A stretch of DNA of 64,000 nt, from assembly GCA_043727675.1 (NCBI GenBank), contig JAYSYJ010000281.1:1-64000 (forward strand), read 5' to 3'. Shown in pieces: positions 42,690-52,522 of the stretch (its first letter is position 1; every line of letters starts with the position of its first letter). The notes below the pieces were generated by a model, which saw nothing but the letters and a program-made list of their open reading frames with translations, was not told where the DNA came from and ran no database searches. The stretch is from JALHQU01 sp043727675. GTDB lineage: Bacteria; Planctomycetota; Planctomycetia; Gemmatales; Gemmataceae. The position numbers and the translations under genes were made by a program.

Positions 42690-44492
42690 ATGTCGTTGTC
42701 ATCCGGTCGTTGGGCAGTCTGCGGTACCATTTTCGCGTTGTTGATTGTCGTGGCCAGTTGCGGCAAGCCGACCGCCGCTCCGGCCCCGGCCAGTGTCGAA
42801 GAACCGGTCGGAGCGATGTTATTCGAGGACGTGACCAAGAGAAGCGGCGTCGAAGCCACGTACCGCAACGGCGAGGAAACCAACAACTATTCCATCATCG
42901 AATCGCTGGGCGGAGGAGTCGCTTTGTTCGATTTCGACCACGACGGGTTACTCGACATCTTCGTGGTCGGCGGCGGATACTTCGACGGCAAGACCGTCTT
43001 GGGTCACCCGTGCAAGCTGTACCGCAACTTGGGGAACTTCAAGTTCGAGGACGTGACCAAAGCCGTCGGATTGGAGGGGCCGTTGCAATATTCGCACGGT
43101 GCCTCGGCCTTCGATTACGACAACGACGGCTGGAAAGATCTGCTCGTCAGCGGGTACAACCGGTTGGTGCTGCTGCACAACGAACCGGACGGAAAGGGCG
43201 GACGCAAGTTCGTCGATGTGACCGCCAAAGCGGGCCTGACCACTGATACGCTCTGGTCCACTTCCACGGCGTGGGGCGATCTCAACGGCGATGGCTTCGC
43301 GGACATTTACGTTTGCCACTACGGCAATTGGGGGTTCAGTGGCACAGGTCCGGATGGCAAACCGTACCGCCATCCCACCGATTGCAACTACGACGGCAAA
43401 ACACGGGACGTCTGCCAGCCCGCCAAGTTCACCCAATTGCCCCACATGCTGTTCCAGAACAACGGCAACGGCACATTCACCGACATCAGCGCGACGGTGA
43501 ACTTGAATGCGGAGAAGAAACGTGGGCCCCTGCGGAACGATGGCCGCGGCATCGGGGCTGTGATGGTCGATATCAACGGTGATGGCCGGCCAGACATTTA
43601 CGCGGCGAACGATACCGACGACAACTTCCTTTACCTCAATCGGGGGGCGAAGTTCGGGCCGGGGACAGAAATTCTGATCGAGGAGATCGGTTTGATCGCC
43701 GGGGTGGCCCGCGACGATCGGGGCACGGCCAACGGCAGCATGGGGTTGGGCGTCTCGGACTTCGACCACTCGGGCCTGGCGTCGATCATCGTCACCAATT
43801 ATGAATCCGAACTTCCGGCGTTGTATCAAAACCGCACCACCGACCCCAACCGCGTCCGCTTTTCGTACTCCACGCAATCGTCGGGGTTGGGCACCCTCAA
43901 CGGTGTGTTTGTTTCCTGGGGCACCGGCTTCGCCGATTTCGACCTCAACGGCTGGGACGACTTGTACATCATGAACGGGCACGCCGTCCGGCATCCGATC
44001 AAAGGAGAACGGCGGCAGAAGCCCGCCCTGCTTCTCAACAACGGCGGGAAGTTGAAAATTCAGTCGGCTCGCGGCGGGAGTTACTTCGGTGCGGCCCACA
44101 ACGCCCGTGGCAGTGCGGTGGGCGATTTCGACAACGACGGCCGCCCCGATCTCGTCGTCGTCCGGCACAACGAACCGCTGGTGATTCTGAAGAATATCGC
44201 CCCGCTGACCGGGAAGCATTGGCTGGGATTGTCATTGGCGGGGAAGGCCAATCGAGACTTGGTCGGTACCCGCGTCGTGATTGAAACCGCACTCGGACAG
44301 CAGACGAAGTTCGTCAAAGGTGGCTCGAGTTACGCCTCCACCGACGACGCGCGGCTGCTGTTCGGCCTGGGTGCCGACGAGACGATTCTCAAGGCCACCG
44401 TCCATTGGTCGCATGGGGAACGCCAAGAGATTTCGGGCTTGACGGTCGACAAGTACCACGAGTGTATCGAAGGTTCGGAAGTGAAAAAATGA
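42690..44492 (+). CDS. CRTAC/UnbV-type FG-GAP repeat lipoprotein
   Basis: A 600-residue protein. The ATG at 42690 starts a lipoprotein signal (FALLIVVASC, lipobox V-A-S-C). Integrin-like FG-GAP/VCBS repeats run through about 60-480, with Ca-binding-type loops (DFDHDGLLD, DYDNDGWKD, DLNGDGFAD, DINGDGRPD, DFDLNGWDD, DFDNDGRPD). The C-terminal ASPIC/UnbV domain (about 520-590) has VGTRVVIETALGQQTKFVKGG and ATVHWSHGERQEI. Related to CRTAC1; a secreted or surface binding protein of unknown ligand. A strong terminator follows. Confidence 0.85.
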   Translation: MSLSSGRWAVCGTIFALLIVVASCGKPTAAPAPASVEEPVGAMLFEDVTKRSGVEATYRNGEETNNYSIIESLGGGVALFDFDHDGLLDIFVVGGGYFDGKTVLGHPCKLYRNLGNFKFEDVTKAVGLEGPLQYSHGASAFDYDNDGWKDLLVSGYNRLVLLHNEPDGKGGRKFVDVTAKAGLTTDTLWSTSTAWGDLNGDGFADIYVCHYGNWGFSGTGPDGKPYRHPTDCNYDGKTRDVCQPAKFTQLPHMLFQNNGNGTFTDISATVNLNAEKKRGPLRNDGRGIGAVMVDINGDGRPDIYAANDTDDNFLYLNRGAKFGPGTEILIEEIGLIAGVARDDRGTANGSMGLGVSDFDHSGLASIIVTNYESELPALYQNRTTDPNRVRFSYSTQSSGLGTLNGVFVSWGTGFADFDLNGWDDLYIMNGHAVRHPIKGERRQKPALLLNNGGKLKIQSARGGSYFGAAHNARGSAVGDFDNDGRPDLVVVRHNEPLVILKNIAPLTGKHWLGLSLAGKANRDLVGTRVVIETALGQQTKFVKGGSSYASTDDARLLFGLGADETILKATVHWSHGERQEISGLTVDKYHECIEGSEVKK

Positions 44493-44495
44493 AGC

Positions 44496-44528
44496 GAGCG
44501 GCGAGCCGGTTGGCTCGCCGCTCTTTTT
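44496..44528 (+). terminator. Rho-independent terminator between convergent genes
   Basis: A perfect 12-bp stem (44496-44507 with 44512-44523, loop GGTT) is followed by TTTTT. It lies 4 nt after the CRTAC gene stop. On the minus strand the same stem is followed, after a few bases, by another T-rich stretch, so it may also stop the oppositely directed lipoprotein transcript. Confidence 0.9.
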
Positions 44529-44542
44529 GGGTCACTGGAAAA

Positions 44543-45550
44543 TTAGTTCCGCGGGATGACGATGGTTTGCAAAGCACCGTCTGTCGGCAGAGTCACGATG
44601 GGGGCCGCATCAGTTGGCTGCAACGGTACCGCCGGGTTGAAATTCGAGAGTGGAATCGGCAACGGTGGCGGCGTCACCATCGGGGTGAAGTGGGTCGGCA
44701 CCGGCAACACCCATGTCTTCGTTTCGATCATCGAACCATCTCGCCCCGGCTTCGAATACTGCGTCGGCTCACCGATTCGACTTTGCGGAACCGAGAAACT
44801 GGCCGGTTGGGTCGCGTTCCCTTTCGGGATCGCCAAATTGGGCGGGGGAGATCCATTGGCCAAACCCGTCGGTTGATTCTGGAACGCTTTGTTCAAGTCG
44901 GGGATACCGCGTAGCTCGGTAGGCCCCGTCGGCTGAATCGACACACTCGTCTCGCCAATTTTGTTCCAGACCTTGGCGTTGGCATCACTGAAATCGAGCG
45001 TCATCGAGACATCTTTGGCGAACAGATCCGGGTTCGGCTTGGAGATATATTTCGCCTGCATCCGCACATTGGTCACGTCTTTCCAACCTGTGGGCCAGGG
45101 TAAAAAGATCGCGTAGCAAGTGCCGAAGCGGTCGTCGTTGGTGGCGAGTTTCCGCAGCGCGACTTTGTCGAAACTCCAGATCTCCGTCATCGCCGACGGC
45201 TGACCCGGTGGGCGTTTCGTTTCGTCGAGAGCTTGTACCACCAGATCGCCCGTCACCTCGACGGACTCTTTATCCGAACCGATCAAGAAGAGCTGTCCGA
45301 CGATGCCGGGTGCCAAGACGCCATCCCGGCTCGGATCGGGCAAATGCTGAGGCCGCCGCTGCCAGAAGCAAATCACTTGGGACGCCGGTTTAGGCGCCTC
45401 CAAGTGGAGGACTTGGGCGAATTCCGATTTGGTTTTCTTCAAGCTGGCACAACCGAAACCAGCCGGGAGGAGCAGTGCAGCCACGAGGGCCAGACCGCTC
45501 CCAATCCGTACGGTTCCGAACCGGGCGATCAGCGACCGTAAACGCGCCAT
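44543..45550 (-). CDS. Lipoprotein linked to the giant secretin
   Basis: A 335-residue protein. The ATG at 45550 starts a signal sequence with a possible lipobox ending at Cys (LLLPAGFGC, then ASLKK). The mature N-terminal half has FWQRRPQHLPDPSRDG and ATNDDRFGTCYAIFLPWP, with no known family; the C-terminal part is Pro/Asn-rich and probably disordered. It overlaps the 3' end of the secretin gene by 22 nt, so it is translationally coupled. A pilotin-like or accessory role for the secretin is an inference from that coupling only. Confidence 0.65.
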   Translation of the reverse strand: MARLRSLIARFGTVRIGSGLALVAALLLPAGFGCASLKKTKSEFAQVLHLEAPKPASQVICFWQRRPQHLPDPSRDGVLAPGIVGQLFLIGSDKESVEVTGDLVVQALDETKRPPGQPSAMTEIWSFDKVALRKLATNDDRFGTCYAIFLPWPTGWKDVTNVRMQAKYISKPNPDLFAKDVSMTLDFSDANAKVWNKIGETSVSIQPTGPTELRGIPDLNKAFQNQPTGLANGSPPPNLAIPKGNATQPASFSVPQSRIGEPTQYSKPGRDGSMIETKTWVLPVPTHFTPMVTPPPLPIPLSNFNPAVPLQPTDAAPIVTLPTDGALQTIVIPRN

Positions 45551-48500
45551 TCTTTCCCCTCCTTGGGTTTGCCAAGAGTCGGCCCTGTGGTCGAAGGCGT
45601 CATGCCCCCGGCCGGTGTTTTGCCAAACGACCACCCGTTACCCGCTTGGGCCGGACTGTTCCACGATTGCGGCTGCACACCCGAATTCGGGTCGGTGCCG
45701 ATCTGCGGAACAGTTGGCACGTCGGTCTGATTCGGCCCGGCAAACCCAGGTCGAGGCGTCGGCAGATTGTTGCTGACCGGCGGTGGCCCCTGAATCGGGA
45801 ACTGGGCCGGTGGCGGGCCGGCCATCGGCTGACCCGGTTGCGGGTTATAAACCGACGGCGTTCCGCTGAGGCCCGTCGTCACTTGCCCCGTGGGCGAGAA
45901 CGGCAGGTTCATCAAGCTCGGGGGTACTTCGCCCGGTTGCCCTTCCGGAGGGCAGTACGGCGTCTGCGGTAAGAGAGCATTGTGATAGCGACCACTGAGC
46001 ACATCGCTGCCGTGGCCGTGAATTTTGTCGACCTGTTTCAGATCCCAACTCATGTTCTTCGCCGCTTCCGACACGACGCGGGCCATGTCGGCTTCGCTAC
46101 GAATGATGTGCGGCGTCATGATGAAAATCAATTCGCGCCGTTCGCTCTGCTGGGTGCGGTAGCGGAAGGCCGCCCCGACCCACGGGAGGTCGCCGAACCA
46201 CGGGATCTTATTCTCGAGTTTGACGTCCGACTTGCGGATCAGTCCACCGAGTACCACGGTTTCCCCGCTGCTGGCCTGCACTGTCGTTTCCACCGTTTGC
46301 GTGTCGATCGGAGTCGCCGTCACACCGTTGCCGAGCGAAATGTTCGACGCGGATGGCGACGAGATCTGCGGCTCCACCCGCATCAGAACCCGACCTTCTG
46401 GGCTGATGCGCGGTGTGATTCGCAGCACGACCCCCGTGCTGATGTACTCGACGTTCTGCGTCACCAACCCGGTACCTGTGACGGTACTCCCCGTGATCCG
46501 CGGGAACTGCTGACCCACTTGGAAGAAACCGGTCTGATTGTCGGTCAGGGTCAGTTGCGGCTCGCTGAGCACGTCAACGCGGCCCTGGGCCTTGAGCGCC
46601 CGGATCAGCAAGCTGAACGTGTCGCTGGCGGCCGATAACACGAAGCCACCCGCCCCGACGCCTGTGGTACTAATGCGGCCGACGCCCAAGTTGCCCAGCC
46701 CTTGGAACGCCACGGCGCCTTGGTTCGTCAAGTTGGCATTCGGCAGCGGAGCCGTCGAATTGAAGTTGAACCCCGGTGTCCCCGGTGCCGTAGCCACCGA
46801 ACCACGGGCGAACAAGATCGGGCTTTGCAGACCGACTTCGATGCCCATTTCCTCGGTGTTGTTCAGCCTCACTTCGGCGATCATGATCTGCACAAACACC
46901 TGCGGTGGTGCGGCGTCGATCTTGCGGATCAATTCCACAATTTGTGCGAAGAACTGCGGCGACGCGCTCACGAGGATCGTGTTTGTGACCGGTTCTGCCG
47001 TCACCACGAATTGCCGTTGCAACGTTTGGAACGTCGCCGCCGTGGTGTTGAACTGGGCCGTGTTGAGCTGCTGCGTCGTCGTGGTGAGGAACGTGTTGAT
47101 CACCGCCGCCACATCCGCCGACGCGGCGTTGCTGAGCTTGTAGACTTCGGTGCGCTGCTGCGGAATTTCGGCATCCTCGAGCCGCGTGACCACGGCGCGG
47201 ATCGTATCGAGGTCGTTTTGGCTACCCGACACGATGAGCGTGTTGGTTCGGGGATCGGCGACCAACCGCAGGTTGATCAGCGTCGCCCCGTCCGACGGAT
47301 TCCCGGTGAGGGTGAGCAATGGCCGGGTCGTCCCTTGCGTTTGCGTCACGCCCCCTTGGTTCAAGCCGCCGCCCCCGGTCTGCTGCGAGCTGAACAGATT
47401 CGTCAACAGGGTTTGCGTCAACGTCGCGTCGGCGCGCTTCAACTGGAAAACGTTGATGAACGATTTTGCCGCCGAGGTGCTGTCCAGTTCGGTGATGAGC
47501 GTTTCCAGAAGCCGCATCGTCGTGGCCGGAGCTGTGACGAGGATGGCGTTGAGACGCGTATCGGGGAACAAATGGACGTCTTCGAGTTGCCCTGTTTCGA
47601 GGTTGTTGAACCGCAGGGATACCGTCTTCGAGCTCAAGCCGGTCGAATTGTTGCCGGTGCCCGTCAACGTGTTGAGGGCCGCGGGGCGATTCTGCTGTTG
47701 TGCCAACCCGCCTTGGGCACCGGTGCCTTGGCCGAGGTTCTGCTGTTGGCCCCCGGCTCCGCCCGCACCGGTCCCGGTCGGTGCGAGACCGGCACTGGCT
47801 GAGAGTTGCGGATTCAGGGCGTTCGATGTCAGCACTTGAACGAGGAGCTGGGACACTTCTTCCGGTAAGGCATTCCTCAACTTGATGAGTTTGACTTCGG
47901 AAATCGCTTTAGACGTGTTGGTGTCGAATTTGCCGATGAGGTCGGCGATGTCGTTTTGATCCGCCGGGCTGGCCTGGACGAACACCGTGTTGGTGGCGAC
48001 GTCGTAGGTCACGCGGATTTGGTTCTGGGCCAGCGCTTCGCCGGGGTAGCGCTGGTTGAAGAAGTTCGTGATCTGGGTGGCCACCGTGCTCGCGGTCGCC
48101 CGTTTCAACTGGTACGGCACCGGCTTCATCTGCGGGCTGTTGGGCACATCGAGCCGTTTGATCTCCTTCTTTACGTCGTCCAAACGGGATTCGGGTACGC
48201 CGACCAAAATCGCGTTGGAGCGTGGCAGCGGGAAGAGCAAGATCGACCCGATCGTCTGGCGGTTCGCTTGGTTTTGCTGGCCACCACCTTGGAAGCCGAC
48301 CCCGCCGAAACCGAGGTTGGTCGCGGCTTGGGGGAACGACGTCCCCGACGTACCGAGTTGCAACTTCGAGTAAATCTGCGTCAGTTCAAAGACGATCTGG
48401 GTCGCGTCACCGTATTCCAGTGGCACCACCGTCAAATTGATGGCGGCCGATTTCTTGGTGATCTCTTCGATGGATGCGATCAGCGCTTTGATGGCGTCCA

Positions 48501-51500
48501 CTTCCGCCCGGTTCTTACCGCGAACGATCACGATGCCGAGTTCTGGCAGCGGGATGATTTGGACATCCGAACTCGGCGAGAGGAATGGCACGCCGGGCGC
48601 AGGCAACGCGGCTGGCTTCGTGGTGCCACCGGGCTGCGGAACGCCGGGTTGAGGCAACGGCGTCTGCCGTTGCATCGCGTTGGTGTAAGCCTGATAAAGA
48701 GCCGGACTTTCGTTGGCACTGGTGTGGCTCGATTGTTCAAGCTCGGGGTCGAAGAAGATGCTGGGGGCCGAAGGGACATCCATGTCCCCGTAGCTAAAAG
48801 AATCGCGGCCCCCCTGGGAACTCACTTGATTCCCCCCTCCGCCACCGAATCGACCGCCGCCGCCTCCCCCTCCGCCACCACCTCCCGGGCGACCACCGAA
48901 GTTTCCACCGCCGAAGCCACCTTGGCCGCCGCCGAAGTTTCCAAATCCACCCTGGCCACCGTTGAAGCCACCTCGATTTTGCTGATTCGGTTGAACGGGA
49001 GGGCGACCGGCGAGTGCATTGATCGTCTGCTCGATTTGCGTCGGGGTGACACCGCCTTTGAGTTGCACGACATCGACCACAATCCCGCTATCTTTCGCAG
49101 CCAAGTCGAGTTCTTCGACGAGCTTCTTGATTTCGAGGTAGTCAGTTTCGACGCAGTTCAGCACCACCTTGTTCGTGGCGTCGTCGTAATCGATGGCCAA
49201 GGCAACGTTGGTGGGTGCCGGGGCCGCTTGCGGGGCGAACGGGTTGAACGGGTTGCCACCTTGTTGCCGGACGGCATTGCGACCCGTCTTGTTGGCGTAG
49301 ACGTTGCGAATCGTCGGCACCAAACTCGACGCCTTCGTGTTGATCACCGGGATCGTCCAAGCTTTGGCGACTCCCCCCTCCGGCGGGGTGTTATCGTCGA
49401 TGGCGTTCTTCAGCAGGTACTTGATCATCAGCATGTCGAGTTGCGACGCTTTGATGACCACCAGTGAGTTGCTGTTCTTTTCGCCGAGTACGCGAACACG
49501 GCCCGCTTTCGGATCGGTCGGCGTCCCGGCGCCCGATCCACCGAGTCCTAACAAAGCCAGCGGGTTTAAGGCGGCCAGTCCACCTCCCCGGCCCCCTTGC
49601 GGGGCTGCACCGGCAGCGGCCGGGCCGTTGAATGCTTCGTTGATGAACTTCGCCGCCTCTTCCGCCGCGACGTACTTCAACCGCAGAATCGTGAATTGCT
49701 CTTCGCCGACCGCGCTCGGATTCAAATAGAGCCGGAGCAGTTCGTAGGCGATGGCGACCGCTTTTTCGTCTTTGCCACTGATGAAGATTTTGTTCCCGAC
49801 CACCGTGAGGATGACCGGATCTTCCGCAGGCTTTTGCGGATCGACAAGCTGTGAGGAAATCAGTTGCGTCCGGCCGACCGGGTCGGCGTTCAACTGGCTG
49901 CTTCCGGGCACCCCCACTTTGGGCGCCGGTGCCGGCGGCTTCGGATCGGGCTTCTTCTCTTGACCGGGGATTATCAACTGGGCCGGCCGGCCCATTTGGT
50001 TCATCATTCGGACGATTTCTTCGGCGAGGGCACCCGCGTTAGCTTTATCGATGGTCAACGAGCGGAAGTTGCCGGTCTGACCCGCAGCCCCTTTGGCACC
50101 GGCGTTGATGAATTCCTTCGCGTTGGCAATCGCTTCGGGGGAACCCCGCACGAGTACCGACGGTTCGCCGTCCGTTTTGGCTTCGACATACAACCCCGTG
50201 CTGCCGAAGACGGTCTTCAAACTCTCGGCCATCTTGACCGGATCGGACGTGCCGACCGGGATGATCTCCACCGCGACCGGAGGCGCTTTGGGAACCTTCA
50301 AGAACGGCTGAATGTCGATGTGGTCGGCCGGGTAGCCGTAGATGGTGACTTTGTCGTTGCCGACGGCGAACGCTTGGACGTTGCTCCCTTTGAAGTCGGT
50401 CGATGCCATGAGTTGCTTGGCGAGCGGCTCGGCCATCCCGGCGGGCACTTCGTAGGTCTTTTGAACTGCCTCGCCGCCCACGAGGCGGGTGATTTCGCCT
50501 TTGTCGATGTCCTTCACCAAATTGTTGGCGACGGTCACTTTGTTGGCCGGGCCGGTGAGGATGATCGTGTTGTTTTGGTAATCGACGGTGATTTGCACCG
50601 TAGCGAAGCGCTTTTCTTGAACCGGCTGCCGGTTGGCACGCGGGTCTTGCATCTGCGGTTGACCGAACCCGGCTCCACCGAAGCCGCCGCCACCCCCGCC
50701 GAAGCCACCGCCTCCGTTGAAGCCGCCAAACGGGTTACCGGGGATGTTCGATTCGATCTTGGTTTTTTCGTCGGCCAACAGCGTGCGCAACCGGTCGGCG
50801 ACCGTGGTGGCACGCACGTGCTTGCACTGGTAAGTCATCTGATCGGACTTATCGCCCTCCAACTCCAAGACGTGCTTGTAGATGGTTTTGATGTTCTTGG
50901 CTTTGTCACGGATGATGAGCTGGTTCGTGCCGAAGGCGCTCACGGCTCCGAAAGCGCTCAACTGTTGCTTGGCCTGCGGGACGACATCTTCGGCGACCAC
51001 GGTTTTGAGGGGGATCACCACTTGCACGACTTCCGTGTTCCCGCGCGTCGCGAGTTCTTCGAGCGTGACCTGCTGGAGCAAGTTCGGATCGATCTTTTCG
51101 GAAGCGGGGTGAATCAGGAACGATTGTTCCCGGCGGATGATCACCCAGTTTTTTTGAGCCAACGCTTCGTTGATAAGATCCAGAACTTCGGCGAGCGTGT
51201 ATTTCTTGTCCGACTTCAGGGTCAACGTACCCGTGACCTTCTCGGTGCTGATGAAAATCAGCCCGCTTTCTTTCGAGAACCAATCGAGTACCGAGCTCCA
51301 CGGCGTCTGGTCGAACGCAACGGTGTACGTCTTCTCGACTTTCGCCGGAGTCGCGGTGCCGGTCATCGGCGGCTTGGGTGGATCCATCGGAGCCGGTTTG
51401 ACTTGGCCGACGGCCGGGCCGGTAATGCCCACCGCGAGTACGGCGGGCAGCCAACGACGAAGCGTCCGCCAGGATGGTACCGTTTGACGGGACTCTGTCC

Positions 51501-51513
51501 GTTGCGAATTCAT
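45529..51513 (-). CDS. Giant secretin (GspD/PilQ superfamily) with many N-type modules
   Basis: A 1994-residue protein; GspD-type secretins usually have about 600-750. The ATG at 51513 begins a basic N-terminus and signal (LRRWLPAVLAVGITGPAVGQ). An STN/N0-like module (about 55-130) is followed by about ten secretin_N/N1-like modules to about 1530 (recurring V-x-L-K/R-x-A-x-A patterns ending in D-x-x-T-N-x-L/I-x-V). Two Gly-rich linkers are inserted (about 258-285 and 845-895). The secretin core starts near 1537 (VQIMIAEVRLNNTEEMGIE) and has the C-terminal signature VVLGGLIRKSDVKLENKIPWFGDLPW (about 1751) and RELIFIMTPHII. A Pro-rich tail of about 190 residues ends the protein. No other type II secretion genes are in the window. 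The STN gene upstream and lipoprotein gene downstream are on the same strand. Confidence 0.88.
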   Translation of the reverse strand: MNSQRTESRQTVPSWRTLRRWLPAVLAVGITGPAVGQVKPAPMDPPKPPMTGTATPAKVEKTYTVAFDQTPWSSVLDWFSKESGLIFISTEKVTGTLTLKSDKKYTLAEVLDLINEALAQKNWVIIRREQSFLIHPASEKIDPNLLQQVTLEELATRGNTEVVQVVIPLKTVVAEDVVPQAKQQLSAFGAVSAFGTNQLIIRDKAKNIKTIYKHVLELEGDKSDQMTYQCKHVRATTVADRLRTLLADEKTKIESNIPGNPFGGFNGGGGFGGGGGGFGGAGFGQPQMQDPRANRQPVQEKRFATVQITVDYQNNTIILTGPANKVTVANNLVKDIDKGEITRLVGGEAVQKTYEVPAGMAEPLAKQLMASTDFKGSNVQAFAVGNDKVTIYGYPADHIDIQPFLKVPKAPPVAVEIIPVGTSDPVKMAESLKTVFGSTGLYVEAKTDGEPSVLVRGSPEAIANAKEFINAGAKGAAGQTGNFRSLTIDKANAGALAEEIVRMMNQMGRPAQLIIPGQEKKPDPKPPAPAPKVGVPGSSQLNADPVGRTQLISSQLVDPQKPAEDPVILTVVGNKIFISGKDEKAVAIAYELLRLYLNPSAVGEEQFTILRLKYVAAEEAAKFINEAFNGPAAAGAAPQGGRGGGLAALNPLALLGLGGSGAGTPTDPKAGRVRVLGEKNSNSLVVIKASQLDMLMIKYLLKNAIDDNTPPEGGVAKAWTIPVINTKASSLVPTIRNVYANKTGRNAVRQQGGNPFNPFAPQAAPAPTNVALAIDYDDATNKVVLNCVETDYLEIKKLVEELDLAAKDSGIVVDVVQLKGGVTPTQIEQTINALAGRPPVQPNQQNRGGFNGGQGGFGNFGGGQGGFGGGNFGGRPGGGGGGGGGGGRFGGGGGNQVSSQGGRDSFSYGDMDVPSAPSIFFDPELEQSSHTSANESPALYQAYTNAMQRQTPLPQPGVPQPGGTTKPAALPAPGVPFLSPSSDVQIIPLPELGIVIVRGKNRAEVDAIKALIASIEEITKKSAAINLTVVPLEYGDATQIVFELTQIYSKLQLGTSGTSFPQAATNLGFGGVGFQGGGQQNQANRQTIGSILLFPLPRSNAILVGVPESRLDDVKKEIKRLDVPNSPQMKPVPYQLKRATASTVATQITNFFNQRYPGEALAQNQIRVTYDVATNTVFVQASPADQNDIADLIGKFDTNTSKAISEVKLIKLRNALPEEVSQLLVQVLTSNALNPQLSASAGLAPTGTGAGGAGGQQQNLGQGTGAQGGLAQQQNRPAALNTLTGTGNNSTGLSSKTVSLRFNNLETGQLEDVHLFPDTRLNAILVTAPATTMRLLETLITELDSTSAAKSFINVFQLKRADATLTQTLLTNLFSSQQTGGGGLNQGGVTQTQGTTRPLLTLTGNPSDGATLINLRLVADPRTNTLIVSGSQNDLDTIRAVVTRLEDAEIPQQRTEVYKLSNAASADVAAVINTFLTTTTQQLNTAQFNTTAATFQTLQRQFVVTAEPVTNTILVSASPQFFAQIVELIRKIDAAPPQVFVQIMIAEVRLNNTEEMGIEVGLQSPILFARGSVATAPGTPGFNFNSTAPLPNANLTNQGAVAFQGLGNLGVGRISTTGVGAGGFVLSAASDTFSLLIRALKAQGRVDVLSEPQLTLTDNQTGFFQVGQQFPRITGSTVTGTGLVTQNVEYISTGVVLRITPRISPEGRVLMRVEPQISSPSASNISLGNGVTATPIDTQTVETTVQASSGETVVLGGLIRKSDVKLENKIPWFGDLPWVGAAFRYRTQQSERRELIFIMTPHIIRSEADMARVVSEAAKNMSWDLKQVDKIHGHGSDVLSGRYHNALLPQTPYCPPEGQPGEVPPSLMNLPFSPTGQVTTGLSGTPSVYNPQPGQPMAGPPPAQFPIQGPPPVSNNLPTPRPGFAGPNQTDVPTVPQIGTDPNSGVQPQSWNSPAQAGNGWSFGKTPAGGMTPSTTGPTLGKPKEGKEWRVYGR
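48835..48975 (-). repeat. Gly-rich coding repeat in the secretin gene
   Basis: Irregular tandem GGN/TTC-rich units encode a linker of Gly, Phe and Asn (GGQGGFGNFGGGQ-type, including an uninterrupted run of eleven glycines) around residues 845-895 of the secretin. A second, shorter stretch lies at about 50680-50740 (residues about 258-285). Both sit between N-type modules and look like flexible spacers. Confidence 0.75.
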
Positions 51514-51637
51514 ACTGACCCCCCATGTACAGTGCGACGCAAGCTTGTTGGAACGCCCCCGGGCCAGAATCAACTGGCCCACGTCCCGCTTGTGCCGACC
51601 TATTTACGCGCGATTCGACCGGCGAGATACCCATACC

Positions 51638-52522
51638 CTACGCCCGACGCAACTTGGATTGCGGCTTTACGGAAATTTTTAATCTTTGTTGAAACTGCCC
51701 CACTTCGCTGAAATGGTCTTTTTGATTCGGTACGAGGGGCGGAATTATCGGTGGATTGATCATGGGTGGTAAGTTGGGGAAGTTTCCCCCACCGCCAGCA
51801 GCACCACCATCTTGGGGGAACACCGCGTTGCCTGGAGTTGGACCGAGCGGGCGGTCGGCATCGGGGCGGAGCTTGTCGGCGCGAGCTTCGGTGGTCACGA
51901 ACAGCACATTGCTCATGCGGATCACCGCCAACCCCGCAACGTCTGAGGTCAAGCGCACCGCGGATTCGAGTGGGGCGTCTTCGATTTTTAAAGTGATTTT
52001 TTCGTCGGCCCACTTCTTGGCACGCGGGTCGATCACAACATTGGCTCCGGTTTCCTCGGCCAAGCTTTTCAAGGTTTCGGCAAGCGTTTTTCCGTCCGCG
52101 TCGACGTTCACGCGATGTCGCAATTGGCGAATCGTCAGGCCTTCGTCGGTGGAGACGACAATCCCCGTGGCGGTGATGCCGCAGCGCAAATTCATCGAGG
52201 CGAACGCGGTACGCAAGCCGTCTTTCAACTTCACATTTTTAAAGTCGAACGAGATGATCGTTTGATTGGGATCGATCCCGAGCATTTGTATGGTGCTCGT
52301 ATCGAGGACGATGTCGACCTTGGCGACCTCTTTCAACAAGTCGATGGCGTCGTGCAGCGATTTGGCCTCGGATTTGGCCGTGATGGTTTGTTCGAGTGCC
52401 TTGCGAGCTTTCTGCACCGGGGTTTCGGCCGGTTTTGAATCTGAAGGCACCGGCGCGGCCGCGGCGTGAGAAATGGTCAGACTCAAGATCACGAAGGCCG
52501 TTTTCCACAAAAGCTGCAACAT
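51638..52522 (-). CDS. Exported STN/secretin-N0-like protein
   Basis: A 294-residue protein with a signal peptide (LLWKTAFVILSLTISHAAAAP). It has two STN-like units: KAKSL-type LHDAIDLLKEVAKVDIVLD...ISFDFKNVKLKDGLRTAFASMNL...GIVVSTDEGL (about 55-130), and TLAETLKSLAEETGANVVIDPRA...ITLKIEDAPLESAVRLTSDVAGL...NVLFVTTEARA (about 145-215). A Pro/Gly-rich tail follows. This fold occurs as the N0 domain of secretins and TonB receptors. It lies 124 nt upstream of the giant secretin on the same strand, so a role in the same secretin complex is likely but inferred. Confidence 0.75.
   Translation of the reverse strand: MLQLLWKTAFVILSLTISHAAAAPVPSDSKPAETPVQKARKALEQTITAKSEAKSLHDAIDLLKEVAKVDIVLDTSTIQMLGIDPNQTIISFDFKNVKLKDGLRTAFASMNLRCGITATGIVVSTDEGLTIRQLRHRVNVDADGKTLAETLKSLAEETGANVVIDPRAKKWADEKITLKIEDAPLESAVRLTSDVAGLAVIRMSNVLFVTTEARADKLRPDADRPLGPTPGNAVFPQDGGAAGGGGNFPNLPPMINPPIIPPLVPNQKDHFSEVGQFQQRLKISVKPQSKLRRA

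Noticed and set aside
48835..48975. Repetitive Gly-codon stretch considered as a CRISPR array or minisatellite
   Set aside because: No regular spacer/repeat pattern; it is in frame and encodes a Gly-rich linker.
47956..49467. Long plus-strand open frames opposite the secretin (also 46702-47802 and 49864-51711)
   Set aside because: Shadows of the secretin coding strand caused by its codon bias; no ribosome-binding sites or recognisable protein features.
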